64,000 bases of DNA from Gillisella vitis. GTDB taxonomy: Bacteria; Pseudomonadota; Alphaproteobacteria; Rhizobiales; Rhizobiaceae. The position numbers were made by a program, and so were the translations under genes. Below are positions 18,876-28,900 of this stretch, piece by piece (position 1 is the first letter of the stretch; every line of letters starts with the position of its first letter). The notes beneath the pieces were generated by a model. It had not been told where the DNA came from, ran no database searches, and saw only the letters and a program-made list of their open reading frames with translations. Location of the stretch: NCBI GenBank assembly GCA_009744235.1, contig WPHV01000016.1:62001-126000 (forward strand). The letters are read 5' to 3'.

Positions 18876-21200
18876 TTATGCCCTTTCTTGAAAGTCGGAA
18901 TCCTCAGCATCAGGACCACCCATCGACATATCGAGCACCCAGCCTTTTACGCGGGCCTGCTGGCCTGCAACGGAGTGGCCGGGTTTGGACATATGGGCCA
19001 TGGCTGCCGGTTTTGTTGAGATATTGCTCTTCGTCCGGGCCTTCGTCGACTGGTTGCGTGATGCTTGCCCTTTAACGTCAGCAGCATTGTCGACCTTAAA
19101 GAAGGCGATGGAGGTCTGAAGCTCCTCGGCTTGTGCTGCGAGTTCTTCAGAGGTTGCCGACATTTCTTCCGAAGCGCCGGCATTCTGCTGTGTCACCTTG
19201 TCGAGTTGCTGGATCGCCTCGTTGATCTGCGAGGCACCGATATCCTGCTCACGGCAAGCCGCAGAGATTTCAGAGACCAATTCGGCAGTCTTACGTATGT
19301 CGGGAACCAGACGCGCCAGCATTCCACCAGCTTCGGTGGCAACCTGCACAGTCTGTCCAGACAGGCCGCTGATTTCGGCGGCGGCTGACTGGCTGCGTTC
19401 GGCAAGCTTTCGCACTTCAGAGGCAACAACTGCAAAGCCTTTGCCATGCTCTCCAGCACGGGCTGCTTCCACGGCGGCATTCAGAGCGAGAAGGTCAGTC
19501 TGACGGGCGATTTCCTGCACAATCGAAATTTTATCGGCAATCGTGCGCATCGCGGTAACGGCCCGGTTGACGGCCTCGCCGGAAGCTTCAGCATCCTTCG
19601 AGGATTGGCGGGCGATCTTTTCGGTTTGAGCAGCATTATCAGCGTTCTGCTTGATATTGGCCGCCATTTCCTCCATGGATGCAGAGGCTTCTTCAGCCGC
19701 CGCAGCCTGTTCGGTCGCACCTTCCGAAAGCTGCTCTGACCCGGCGGAGAGCTGCTGCGAACCCGCTGAAACATTTTGACTTGCGGTTAATGCGTCGGCA
19801 ACAACCCCGCGAAGGCGCTCAACCATAGACACAAGCGCTATTCCCAGCGTGTCCTTGTCTGAAAGTGGCTCCGGCTCGACGGTCAAGTCGCCACTGGCGA
19901 TCTGGTCGGCTATGGTTGCTGTGTTGCGCAGGTTGTCGACCATATTGTTGATCGCATTCTTCATGCTCGCATGATCGCCTTCGCATTCGATGTCCACATG
20001 CTGTGTGAGATCACCGAAACTCACCTGGCGAAGAACGCGGTTGCCCTCGGAGATCGGAAGAATGATAGCGTCCAACATACCGTTGATTCCGGAGACCAGC
20101 TTGGCGAAATCCCCGACGAAATGATCGGCTGCGCCACGCTCAGAGAGCTTGCCGGCTGTAGACGCCGCAATCAAGCGCTGAAGTTCAGTGGTAATCGCCC
20201 GTAAATTTCCACGCAGCGTCTCGATCGTCTGATTGATAAACGCCTTTTTGCCTGGGAACTGTTCGAGCGGCGCATTAAAATTACCCTCGCCCAGTTCTTT
20301 GATGCAGGCCATGGCCTTCTTTTTGACGGCGATGTGGCTACTGACCATATCGTTGACGCCCTTGGCCATCAGGGCAAAGTCGCCCTGGAATTTCTCGACC
20401 GGCACGAAGACGTCAATGTCGCCTTTGTCGTGCTCAATCGACATCGTATTCATTTCGGAAATCAGGCCCTTGAGATTGGCGCGCAAGGTTTCGATTGTCT
20501 CATTGATGAACGCTTTTTTGCCAGGAAACTGTTCGAGCGGCGCTTCAAAATTGCCCTCACCTAGCGCCTTGATGCAGGCCATGGCCTTCTTTTTAACCGC
20601 GATGTGGCCCGCGACCATATCGTTGACGCCTTTGGCCATCGTGGCAAAATTGCCGTTGAATTTCTCAACCGGCACAAAGACATCAATGTCGCCTTTATCG
20701 TGCTCGATCGACATCGTATTCATTTCAGAGATCAGACCTTTGAGGTTGGCGCGCAAGGTTTCGATTGTCTCATTGATGAACGCTTTTTTGCCGGGGAACT
20801 GCTCGAGCGGTGCTTCAAAATTGCCCAACCCAAGTTCCTTGACGCAAGCCATGGCCTTTTTCTTGACCGCGATATGTCCGCCGACCATGTCGTTAATGCC
20901 TTTGGCCATCACAGCGAAGTCGCCCTTGAAGTCCTCTGAAGGTAACCTGATATCGATGTCGCCCTTGTCGTGCTCACCTGACATGTTTGCGATAGATGCC
21001 CCGAGCTTTTGCATCGGCTGCATACTGGCCTCAAGTAATTCGTTGACAGCAATCAGCATCTCTCTGGCTTCGCCAGTGACTGCATCGAGATTTGCACGCC
21101 CGGATAGATTTCCGTCTGCGATACTAACCCTGATGCGCTGTATCTCCGCTACAGCCGCATGAGATTTGGAAGATTTCTTCATTTGAGTGTAGAAAGACAT
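18876..21200 (-). CDS. Soluble methyl-accepting chemotaxis protein with tandem HAMP-like repeats
   Basis: Chemoreceptor of 774 aa from the ATG at 21200 (AGAGGA about 7 nt upstream). No signal peptide or transmembrane segment is visible, so it should be cytoplasmic. Residues about 76-335 hold nearly identical 90-residue repeats (EHDKGDID recurs at 76, 166 and 256; [13 protein letters not shown] at 131, 221, 311), each probably two HAMP-like modules. More HAMP-like sequence follows to about 465 ([21 protein letters not shown]). The C-terminal signalling hairpin has the conserved tip [34 protein letters not shown]. The C-terminus has no NWETF-type pentapeptide. The signal it senses is unknown; there is no separate ligand-binding domain. 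Confidence 0.93.
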   Translation of the reverse strand: MSFYTQMKKSSKSHAAVAEIQRIRVSIADGNLSGRANLDAVTGEAREMLIAVNELLEASMQPMQKLGASIANMSGEHDKGDIDIRLPSEDFKGDFAVMAKGINDMVGGHIAVKKKAMACVKELGLGNFEAPLEQFPGKKAFINETIETLRANLKGLISEMNTMSIEHDKGDIDVFVPVEKFNGNFATMAKGVNDMVAGHIAVKKKAMACIKALGEGNFEAPLEQFPGKKAFINETIETLRANLKGLISEMNTMSIEHDKGDIDVFVPVEKFQGDFALMAKGVNDMVSSHIAVKKKAMACIKELGEGNFNAPLEQFPGKKAFINQTIETLRGNLRAITTELQRLIAASTAGKLSERGAADHFVGDFAKLVSGINGMLDAIILPISEGNRVLRQVSFGDLTQHVDIECEGDHASMKNAINNMVDNLRNTATIADQIASGDLTVEPEPLSDKDTLGIALVSMVERLRGVVADALTASQNVSAGSQQLSAGSEQLSEGATEQAAAAEEASASMEEMAANIKQNADNAAQTEKIARQSSKDAEASGEAVNRAVTAMRTIADKISIVQEIARQTDLLALNAAVEAARAGEHGKGFAVVASEVRKLAERSQSAAAEISGLSGQTVQVATEAGGMLARLVPDIRKTAELVSEISAACREQDIGASQINEAIQQLDKVTQQNAGASEEMSATSEELAAQAEELQTSIAFFKVDNAADVKGQASRNQSTKARTKSNISTKPAAMAHMSKPGHSVAGQQARVKGWVLDMSMGGPDAEDSDFQERA
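20196..20975 (-). repeat. 270-bp tandem repeats inside the chemoreceptor gene
   Basis: Near-identical segments recur with a 270-bp period: for example CATTGATGAACGC begins at 20501 and again at 20771. Two almost identical full units and diverged flanking copies encode the 90-residue HAMP-like repeats. The high DNA identity suggests recent duplication or gene conversion. Confidence 0.85.
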
Positions 21201-21259
21201 TGTATATCCTCTATCGGAAGCTGTTTGGGAGTTGCTGTCGCTGATAAGTCGTACGCACC

Positions 21260-21490
21260 TTGCGGCGACCGTCCTGTAAAGAACAGACCGGCCAGGTTTC
21301 TGCTGAAGCCCAAGCAGGTCGTCAAAGCCACCTGGAATGCGCACTGGTCCCCTATGGCCAGGCCCGCTTCCCTTTTGATGACCCGCTTCATAAACGCGGT
21401 AGCCAAGACACTGTTATCACTGACGAAAACGCGCACGAATTCCTCTCGCTCCTTGAGGCTCAAGGGATCGACTACGAAACTCAGTCTTAA
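21260..21490 (+). CDS. Possible small hypothetical protein
   Basis: A 76-codon frame from a TTG, divergent from the chemoreceptor. The C-terminal half ([18 protein letters not shown], then [21 protein letters not shown]) looks like real protein, but there is no good start or ribosome-binding site, so it may be the 3' part of a lost gene. I do not recognise the family. Confidence 0.35.
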   Translation: MRRPSCKEQTGQVSAEAQAGRQSHLECALVPYGQARFPFDDPLHKRGSQDTVITDENAHEFLSLLEAQGIDYETQS

Positions 21491-21754
21491 AACGTGATTT
21501 TATGTCGCGTCATGCGAAGGAACATCTCAACTGGATGCTGTGTGGTCTCAATTATAAGATGTAATTGTTAACCATGCCCTAAGGCAATCCCCTTTTTTTT
21601 AGCGGGATCTCATGTAGTGCTCATGGATCTGTCGCGAGTTTTGGAAGGGTTTCAGAAATGACCGTCGCTGGACGCAGTTATGGCGCAATATTGCAAATAG
21701 TGTGATTTGGCTGGAGCTGCCTATTATCGCCCGATCATCTGCCCTGACGTTTGA

Positions 21755-21796
21755 TACCAAGTCTCGATAATGCGTCAGCATCTTCGAGACTTGGTA
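21755..21796. repeat. 13-bp perfect inverted repeat next to the IS remnant
   Basis: TACCAAGTCTCGA (21755-21767) is repeated inverted as TCGAGACTTGGTA (21784-21796) with a 16-bp spacer. It touches the IS6-like fragment. It could be a terminator, an operator or a trace of a mobile element; there is no T-run. Confidence 0.6.
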
Positions 21797-21966
21797 TGAG
21801 AGGGGGCAAGACGTTGAAAACGGCCTATGTGACGATCAAAGGGTTCGAGGCCATGCGAGCGTTACGCAAAGGCCAGGCTACGATTTTCAACCTGACAAAA
21901 GGCATCCGTGGGCAGGCCCATATCGTTGAATGCTCCTTCGCCGTTCAAAAGGTTTGTAACAGAGCT
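21797..21966 (+). pseudogene. IS6-family transposase, C-terminal remnant
   Basis: About 50 codons (KTAYVTIKGFEAMRALRKGQ, then GIRGQAHIVECSFAV) match the C-terminal end of rhizobial IS6-family transposases as I know them (TIKGFEVMRALRKGQ...GIRGE). It is followed by TTTGTAACAGAGC at 21953, which resembles the IS6-type terminal inverted repeat. The catalytic DDE core is absent, so this is a dead fragment. Confidence 0.65.
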
Positions 21967-22164
21967 GGATCGGCCTCCGTATTGTTAACTGGATAACAGA
22001 GCCGGAAATTGTGGTGTTTATGCTGACCATTTTTGACGGTATCTGCATAGGGTATTCGGGAACGTGACTGCCGTCTCCCCTTGCGAAGATCTAAGCGGCT
22101 TTATACGAACATCGGCAGAAGATTGCATTTGATTGCCTGCTCTACACAATGAAAGCTGCCAGAA

Positions 22165-22992
22165 ATGTCTCTTGGATGTTACGATATCGAGATGCGCAAG
22201 CGGAACGCCGCCGTTCTCGTGGTGCTGTTCTCCCATTCGACCAAGCATCATTTCAAGTCTGTCGATTTTCCGGCGGATGTTTTGAGCATTGCGGATAAGG
22301 AAGACACCTATTTCACAAACACGCCAGACAATCTGGCGAATTTCATAGAAAATGTCAGTGCCCCCTATGATCTGGTGATTACGATTGGTGGAAGCAAAGG
22401 GGGGCATGGGGCGCTGTATCACGGCACGCTTCTCGCTCGCAGGATCGAAAAACCTGTTCGTGTCCTTGCCTTCAGCCCGGTTGTCATGCTCTCGGATAAC
22501 CCAAATGACGTGCCATATGTGTCCTACCAAAAGCTGACGGAGCGCGCGCAGACCACACCAGAACTGGCGGAAAACCTGCGCCAGTCAACCCAGGTGATAA
22601 CAGCAGACCCGCCATCCAATCTCACGGCCTTCTGCATCGTCGGGGCCGACAATCAATGCGACTGTGTCGAGGCCAGCCGACTGATCGACGCACATATCTT
22701 GACGCTGCCTATGCATCACCATGAAACTGTCATCCCATTCCTTTGCGATACCAGCGATGCCAGAGCAGTGACGAAAACCGTGCTGGTGCTGTACGATAGA
22801 GCCGCGGAGGAGGCCGATGTTGCACATCTGCTTCAAAAAGGCAGTGTCGACAAAATGATCGAGGACCTTTCCCGCGTTCCCAAACAGCCTCGCCTCGACG
22901 AATTGACGAATCTTGTCATAAAGGGTGATGCCAGCAGCGTGAGGCAGGCTGTGAATGCGGCAAGCGTCGGATCACCCCCACCTGAATCCTGA
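22165..22992 (+). CDS. Alpha/beta-hydrolase-like protein of unknown function
   Basis: 275 aa (or 266 from the ATG at 22192). The strand-turn-helix VITIGGSKGGHGALYHG at about residues 91-107 looks like a nucleophile elbow with Ser in GGSKGG, as in some hydrolase-like proteins of surface-polysaccharide and secretion loci. HHHETVIPF near residue 190 could supply the catalytic His. No signal peptide, no transmembrane segment. It has no operon partner; flanking genes are an IS remnant and an Rrf2-like gene. I cannot assign a substrate. Confidence 0.55.
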   Translation: MSLGCYDIEMRKRNAAVLVVLFSHSTKHHFKSVDFPADVLSIADKEDTYFTNTPDNLANFIENVSAPYDLVITIGGSKGGHGALYHGTLLARRIEKPVRVLAFSPVVMLSDNPNDVPYVSYQKLTERAQTTPELAENLRQSTQVITADPPSNLTAFCIVGADNQCDCVEASRLIDAHILTLPMHHHETVIPFLCDTSDARAVTKTVLVLYDRAAEEADVAHLLQKGSVDKMIEDLSRVPKQPRLDELTNLVIKGDASSVRQAVNAASVGSPPPES

Positions 22993-23341
22993 TAGGGCGC
23001 TTTTCAAACCTGATCGAATGGACCGAGAGCTTGTGCTTGCATCAATCGGTACCGTCACAGGCATCTCACAAGGACCGAAGCCTTGTCTTGAACGACAAAG
23101 CTCCCACGCGGGCGAAAAAAAATCTTACGCTATGGTCCCAAACCGAACCGGTTACACGTCTATCCTTCAACAACCGGACGTGGTTCCCCCTTGGGATGCA
23201 CGTTTGTTATACTGCATAATTTCTCAAGCCTGAGCTGGTTCACAGAGAAAATTATGAAGCAAATATAAGGTCTTACGGCGTCCTTTGTGTGCTTTCACAA
23301 GATGCACGTCGCGTAAGCAATGTGTTGGGGAGAGAGGGATG
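22993..23341. other. Intergenic region before the first Rrf2-like gene
   Basis: A 349-bp stretch in which I see no convincing gene or RNA. It must hold the promoter of the Rrf2-like gene at 23342. Confidence 0.5.
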
Positions 23342-23746
23342 ATGCATTTCACACGCGAAACCATGACCGTCCTTGCGGTCCTCACGGCCTGTGCGTGCAG
23401 ACCCGGCCGTAAGCTTGCCTTCTGGGAACTGACCGAATTGCACAATGGCCCCACAGGAGAGGTCGTCAAAAGCATCTTGCTGTTGCTCCGGCATGAACTG
23501 TTGCACCGCGAGCCAGACGGCCGCGTGATGCTCGCCATCAATCCAGCCAGCGTTACGCTCGGCACCGTCCTGCGGCTCACCCAGACCGATCTTCTCCAAT
23601 GGGATAAACACCGCAGCCATTCGGACCAAAATGTGTTCACCCTCGCCGTTGAAGCCGCATCAGTGAATTTCCTAGGGATCGCTGACCAGTTCACTCTCGC
23701 TGATTTCATCGGGGATCGGTCATCCGGGACATGTCACGCGGCATGA
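23342..23746 (+). CDS. Rrf2 family transcriptional regulator (cysteine-poor)
   Basis: 134-aa Rrf2-like protein: MHFTRETMTVLAVLTACA at the N-terminus, recognition-helix region VVKSILLLLRHELLHREPDGRVMLA, then the dimerisation helix region TLGTVLRLTQTD and a C-terminal FLGIADQFTLADFI. ATG at 23342 has GAGAGGG a few bases upstream; the adjacent ATG at 23339 is too close. The three-cysteine cluster motif of IscR/NsrR/RirA is not present, so if it senses something it is not by the standard Fe-S site. It converges toward a second Rrf2 gene at 23919-24437. Confidence 0.72.
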   Translation: MHFTRETMTVLAVLTACACRPGRKLAFWELTELHNGPTGEVVKSILLLLRHELLHREPDGRVMLAINPASVTLGTVLRLTQTDLLQWDKHRSHSDQNVFTLAVEAASVNFLGIADQFTLADFIGDRSSGTCHAA

Positions 23747-23754
23747 ACGCCCTA

Positions 23755-23858
23755 TAGAGCATCGGACCGAAAGTTAAGAACCGGTTTTCGGATAAATCCG
23801 ATGCGCAAACAAAAACTTAGAGCATCGTGCTGGTTCCGATTTTCTGTACGATGCTCTA
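23755..23858. repeat. RIME-like rhizobial palindromic repeat
   Basis: Two neighbouring palindromes: TAGAGCATCGGA...TCCGATGC (from 23755) and AGAGCATCGT...ACGATGCTCT (ending 23858). The size (about 104 bp), two-palindrome layout and intergenic position match the RIME family of rhizobial intergenic elements as I remember it. It lies between the two convergent Rrf2 genes. Confidence 0.6.
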
Positions 23859-23918
23859 GCATCTTGAAACAGGCAATATCGTCCTGTTCACGGACATCCA
23901 TCCGTTGCCTCAGGGCAA

Positions 23919-24437
23919 TCAGGCGTCCGCTTCAAGACTGTCGTCCACGGGGGACAACTGGGGGGCGGGCAACCGCATCAGACGCTCGCGAGCCGATCGG
24001 GCGGTCACGAGGCTGCACTCGAGACAAGCGATAGCAGAGCTATCGGGCGAGGCAACGAGGTCTGCGACAGTGAAACGGTCGAGCAGCTGGACGAGGAAGG
24101 ACGATGCAGCGGCAACGATGCCGTCAAGCAAGGGTTGCCCTTTGAGCGTCCCGGGCTCTGGTTCCTCCGCTTTGCCGTCCAGTTCCGGCTGGGTGATACG
24201 CAGCACGTCGGCGAGCTTGATGTCCTTGGGATCTCGCGCAAGGCGGAGACCGCCGCCCGGCCCGCGATCGCTGTTGAGAAACCCATTGCGGACCAGGAGA
24301 GCGACGACTTGATAGGCATGATCCCTCGTCGCGCCCACCTCTTGCGCCAGATGCTGAGCAGGGTATTTCGTCGATGGACTTTTTGCGCAGGCTGTCAATA
24401 TACCGATCGCAATTTCGGATTGCCGTTTCAGGCGCAT
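23919..24437 (-). CDS. Rrf2 family transcriptional regulator
   Basis: 172 aa from the ATG at 24437, which gives the family-typical start MRLKRQSEIAIGILTACA; an in-frame start at 24473 adds 12 residues. The winged HTH follows (AQHLAQEVGATRDHAYQVVALLVRNGFL, wing GPGGGLRLAR), then the long helix region DVLRITQPEL. The C-x5-C-x5-C type cluster site is missing; only ACLEC near the C-terminus could bind metal. It lies downstream of the MATE exporter on the same strand (133-bp gap), so it could be co-transcribed with, or regulate, the biosynthetic cluster. Confidence 0.85.
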   Translation of the reverse strand: MRLKRQSEIAIGILTACAKSPSTKYPAQHLAQEVGATRDHAYQVVALLVRNGFLNSDRGPGGGLRLARDPKDIKLADVLRITQPELDGKAEEPEPGTLKGQPLLDGIVAAASSFLVQLLDRFTVADLVASPDSSAIACLECSLVTARSARERLMRLPAPQLSPVDDSLEADA

Positions 24438-24570
24438 GGATGGCACTATCAGGTAAGTTACTCGTTGAACCATAGTCGCATATTTGGCTGATGGTGACCA
24501 TGGGCAAATGCTGCCAGATCAATGACATCATCCGTGATGATGACAACGGACCTCATTGCGCAAGACAATG

Positions 24571-25947
24571 TCAGGCGATTGCAATGCGCATCCATGCGCG
24601 CGCGTGCCAGCGCGAAAGCATGAAACCGGCCTTGAGTGTCTCTTCGATGATCAGCGCGTACCAGACACCTTCGACCCCATAGCCCGCCTCTACGCAAAAC
24701 AGCCAGGCCAGCGGCAGGCCAAGGCCCCAGGTCAATCCGATACTGACGAGGACCGGGACCCGTGCATCGCCGACAGCCCTGAGTGAATGCAGCAACACAG
24801 TATTGAAGGCGAAGCCGGGCTGGATGAAGATCGTCAGCAGCAGAAGATAGGTGGAAAGTTCCAGAACTTCACCAGTCTGTCCGAACAATCCGAGATATTG
24901 ATCGGACAAGAGCCAGAACAGAAGCGCGATTGCCATCGTGACCAAGGTTGCAGCAAGGCAGGAGCGCAGCGCCTGACGATAGGCGTCCTGCCGCCGACCT
25001 TCGCCCCAGCGATAGCCGACCAGCACCTCGTTTCCTTGGCTGACAGCCATGACGACAAGGATGAGGAACGTCATGGCCAGCATGACATAGGTGCGGCTCA
25101 AGACACTTGAGACGCCAAACCCCGCCACGAAACCGAGCAGCACAAGCTGGTAAAAACCGTAGCCGATATAGTCCGAAACACTGGGAAAGGCGAGGACGAG
25201 CATGCGCCGCATAAGCAAGAGCCGCGCCCTGATCGGCCCAGCCACGAAACGAAGACCGAGAGTGTAATAGACGGCGAGGCCGAACATCAGCGCCATTGCA
25301 ATCCTTGAGCCGAGTGTTGCATAGGCCGCACCTGTCACCCCGAGCGGGGGAACCGGCCCGGCACCAAGTACAAGAACATAGGTCGCCCCAATGTAAATCA
25401 CCGACAGGAGCAAGCCGGTCATCACAATCACCCGGCTGCTGCCGAAAGCCCTCAGGCAGGCAATCGCAGCCGTGGCAAGCGCATTGAAGACCATGGCAGC
25501 GGCAGCGACGGAAAGATAAAGGCTTGCATCGTGAACGATTGATGCCGGGACATCGAGAATCCGCAAGATCACCGGTCCACCCAGAAACAGCAGACCTCCG
25601 ACCAGAAGGCCAAGGAGCGTATTGGTGAAGACCGCAAGCGCTGCGATCTGCCGCGCACCCTCCTCGTCACCACGCCCGAGACTGTGCGATATCAGGATGA
25701 CCGCGCCGATCCCGACCATGCTCGAAATCTCGAAAACGACCTGAAGCACCTGCCGCACAATCGCCACCGCTGCTGCCGCGTCAGTGGAATAGGCACTGAC
25801 GATCAGCATTTCCGACAGCATGACCAGAAAGGTCAGCAGCGAATGCACGAACATTGGCAGGCTAAGCCGGAAAAGCGACTTTGTCGTTCGCGCCGATGGC
25901 GGGCGGCGCGGCAGGTCCGCATCGCCAAGGGTTTCAACTGTCTGCAT
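24571..25947 (-). CDS. MATE family efflux transporter, likely product exporter
   Basis: 458 aa with about 12 hydrophobic segments and MATE-type internal repeat (N-terminal LFRLSLPMFVHSLLTFLVMLSEML; second half MLVLAFPSVSDYIGYGFYQLVLL). It starts 3 bp after the stop of the upstream NRPS gene, so it is the last gene of the minus-strand biosynthetic arm. Export of the finished siderophore or its precursor through the inner membrane, by Na+ or H+ antiport, is the simplest role. Confidence 0.9.
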   Translation of the reverse strand: MQTVETLGDADLPRRPPSARTTKSLFRLSLPMFVHSLLTFLVMLSEMLIVSAYSTDAAAAVAIVRQVLQVVFEISSMVGIGAVILISHSLGRGDEEGARQIAALAVFTNTLLGLLVGGLLFLGGPVILRILDVPASIVHDASLYLSVAAAAMVFNALATAAIACLRAFGSSRVIVMTGLLLSVIYIGATYVLVLGAGPVPPLGVTGAAYATLGSRIAMALMFGLAVYYTLGLRFVAGPIRARLLLMRRMLVLAFPSVSDYIGYGFYQLVLLGFVAGFGVSSVLSRTYVMLAMTFLILVVMAVSQGNEVLVGYRWGEGRRQDAYRQALRSCLAATLVTMAIALLFWLLSDQYLGLFGQTGEVLELSTYLLLLTIFIQPGFAFNTVLLHSLRAVGDARVPVLVSIGLTWGLGLPLAWLFCVEAGYGVEGVWYALIIEETLKAGFMLSRWHARAWMRIAIA

Positions 25948-25950
25948 GCG

Positions 25951-28900
25951 TCAGGCACCTGTGCGTTCGGCCCGCAGGCCACGGCGACCTGCAAGGCGAT
26001 CGCGGCCCGTCTGGCGCAAGAGGGTTCGATCACCTCCAGACCATTCGCCTTCACGACCGGCTTGGAGCTGCGCGATATGGGCGGCCATTGTTTCCAGCGT
26101 CGGAAACTGGAAAAAGGCCGTAATATCAATCGATATTCCAAAACGCTTGCCGATTACACCCTGCAAAGAGACAACAAGCAGCGAATGGCCGCCGCATTCA
26201 AAGAAATTGTCACCCGGACCGACGTGGTCGAGTTTAAGCGCCTCTCGCCAGATCGCCGCAAGCGTTGCAGCGGGTTCGCCGGAGATCGGCAGGTGCGTTT
26301 GCCGCTGTGCCGGTTTTGGCCGGCAGACCGGAAGTGCGCGGCGATCAACCTTGCCGTTTGGCGTCAGCGGGAAGGCATCAAGCGCGACATAGGCCGATGG
26401 CAGCATGTAGAGCGGCAGGCTGTCGGCCATATGCGGTCCAAGCTCCGCGCTTGCATCGCCGACAAATGGCTCTCGCCAACGCAGATAGGCGACAAGCTGC
26501 TTGCCAGCACCGCCATCTTCGACAAGCACTGCCGCTTCGGCAACGCGAGGATGGGCCGCAAGCCTTGCCTCGACCTCGCCGAGTTCGATTCGGTAGCCGC
26601 GCAGCTTCACCTGATTGTCGATCCGTCCGAGAAAATCGAGCGCGCCATTCTCCGCCAAGCGCACGAGGTCGCCGGTGCGGTAAAGATGGAGACCGTCCTG
26701 CGGACCACGCCGGAAAGGGTTGGGGATGAACCTGTCTGCCGTCAGGCCGGGTTTGCCCCAGTAGCCCGGGCTCAATCCCGCACCGCCGATGTGCAATTCT
26801 CCCGGCGTGCCGGGCGGTACGGGTTCCCCGCGCCGGTCGAGAACATAGAGTTGGGTCCGCAGAATGGGGCCTGCAACCGTGACACTGTGACCGTTGAGGT
26901 CTTCACGCCGCACCTCCGTGGCCGCAGACCAAATGGTTGTCTCGGTTGGACCGTAAAGATTCCACAGGCAATCGCCCCGATCCAGCAGTTCGGCCGCAAG
27001 AAGGCTGTCCAGCGCCTCGCCGCCGCAGAGCATGCGAAGCCCCTTGCCATGCCCCTTTTCACTGGGCCACCCCGCCTCGATCAGCATGCGCCACCCGGCG
27101 GGCGTCGCCTGCATAACGCTCGGCTGCACACGATCCACCAGCGCGGCAAGACGCCGACCGTCGCGGGCAATAGTGCTGTCTGCAAGCAGCACTGTTGCGC
27201 CTTGTGAAAGCGGGGCGAACAATTCCAGCCCCGCAATGTCGAAGCCAATCGTGGTCAGCGCCAGCAGGCGGTCGCTCGCGTCGATCCCCGGCCTTTCGGC
27301 CATGGACTCAATGAAATTGGCAAGCGCACCATGGGTGATTGCCACACCCTTGGGTTGGCCGGTGCTGCCGCTGGTATAAAGAATGTAGGCGAGATCATCG
27401 GCCTGAACCGCAGCAGGTTCGAAGGATGCCGACGCACAACCGAATATCTGGGTCGGGTCCATCACCGGAACATCTTGCGGTATCACCGCCCGCTCACTGT
27501 CCCCAAGATCCGTCAGGACCAGCGCTGCACCGGAATCGGCCAGCATGTAGGCAATGCGCTCTGACGGATAGTCGGGATCAACAGGCAGATAGGCAGCACC
27601 CGACCGCATGACGGCCAGCAGTGAGGGCAGCAATGCGCTTCCACGCCGCTGATAGACCGCAACGACCGCGCCCCGGCCAATGCCGTGCTGGTAAAGATGA
27701 AGGGCAAGAGCATCCGCGTGACTGACGAGATCGCCATAGGACATGGCGCTGTCGCGGCCCTCACCCACCTGAACGACGGCGGCTTTGCCCGGTTCTTCTT
27801 GCGCCCGCGCGATGATCTGGTCGTGGACCGCAGCACTTGGCTGCGTCTGCGAACCTCGGCCAGTCTGGAGCAGGATGTCACGCTCATCAGGATGAAGCAT
27901 CTCGATTGTGCCAAGGCAAGCTTGCGAATCATCAACGATGGATGAGAGCAAAGTCTCGTAATGCCGCAGCAGACGATCAGCTCCGATGGATGATAGACGG
28001 GATGGGTCCGCGGCAAGCGCAATCTCAATCTCGGTCCCGGGAAAGACCCGGAGCGACAGCGGGTAATGCGTGCGCTCATAGCTGCCGGGATCGCTGAGGG
28101 TGAGCGTGTGCGTTCCTTCCGCAAAGGCCGCCTGCATCGAAAGTGGCAGGTTCTCGATGATAAGCAACGTGTCAAAAAGCGGTTGATCGGCGGTCTTGCC
28201 AGCCCAGCGCTGAATATCGGCAAGCGCTGCATGCCCGTGCTTCTCCCGCTGGCGATGCGCAGACTGGAGGCCTTGGAGCCATTCGGCCACCGTCTCATCC
28301 GGTCGTGTCTGGGCACGAAACGGCACCGTGTTCAGGAACAGGCCAATCATTCGGTCTGCATCTGGCAGGTCAGGCGGGCGGCCCGACAAAACCGTTCCGA
28401 AGATCACATCGTCCTCGGCCCCATAGCGTGATAGAAGCAGCGCCCAGGCCCCCTGTAACACTGTCGCCAGCGTCAGCCGCTCCCGCCGCGCCATGGCGGT
28501 AAGCCGCGTTGCGAGGCTGGCATCAAGGCTGCGCCGGATCTCGACAATGGCCTCCTGTGCCGCCTCGCCCGTTTTCGTCTCCCCGAACAGGCCGCCTTGC
28601 GGCAGATCGGCAAGAGCCTGCGACCAATAGGCCTGCGCAGAAGAGATATCCTGCCTGTCGCGCCACGCGACGTATTGGCGATAAGACGGGGGAGGCGCTG
28701 GCAGGCTTTCGCCTGCATAAGCCTTCAACATTTCACCGACAAGCAGCGAGCCGCACCAGCCGTCCATCAACAGGTGGTGGAAACTCCAGACGAAACGATG
28801 GCGGCCAGTTCCGAGCCGGATCAGCGCAAACCGCAAAAGGGGTGCGGCATCCAGTGTAAAGCCACGGCGGCGATCCGCCTCCAGCCATGCCGCAAAGGCT

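Larger units (their letters stand above)
21491..22164. other. Gene-poor stretch with insertion-sequence debris
   Basis: AT-rich 674-bp region. Apart from the inverted repeat at 21755-21796 and the IS6-family remnant at 21797-21966 I see no intact gene. The mosaic look suggests past insertion and decay. Confidence 0.5.

Noticed and set aside
23755-23858. Palindromes as a Rho-independent terminator pair for the convergent Rrf2 genes
   Set aside because: The two-palindrome layout fits a RIME repeat better and no T-runs follow; a secondary terminator role is still possible.
24526-24542. Small inverted repeat CATCATC/GATGATG as terminator of the MATE gene or Rrf2 operator
   Set aside because: Only 7 bp with a 3-nt loop, AT-rich and no T-run; too weak to call either way.
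25684-27207. 507-codon open frame on the plus strand
   Set aside because: Antisense to the MATE and NRPS genes, which have clear domains; no recognisable motif and no ribosome-binding site.
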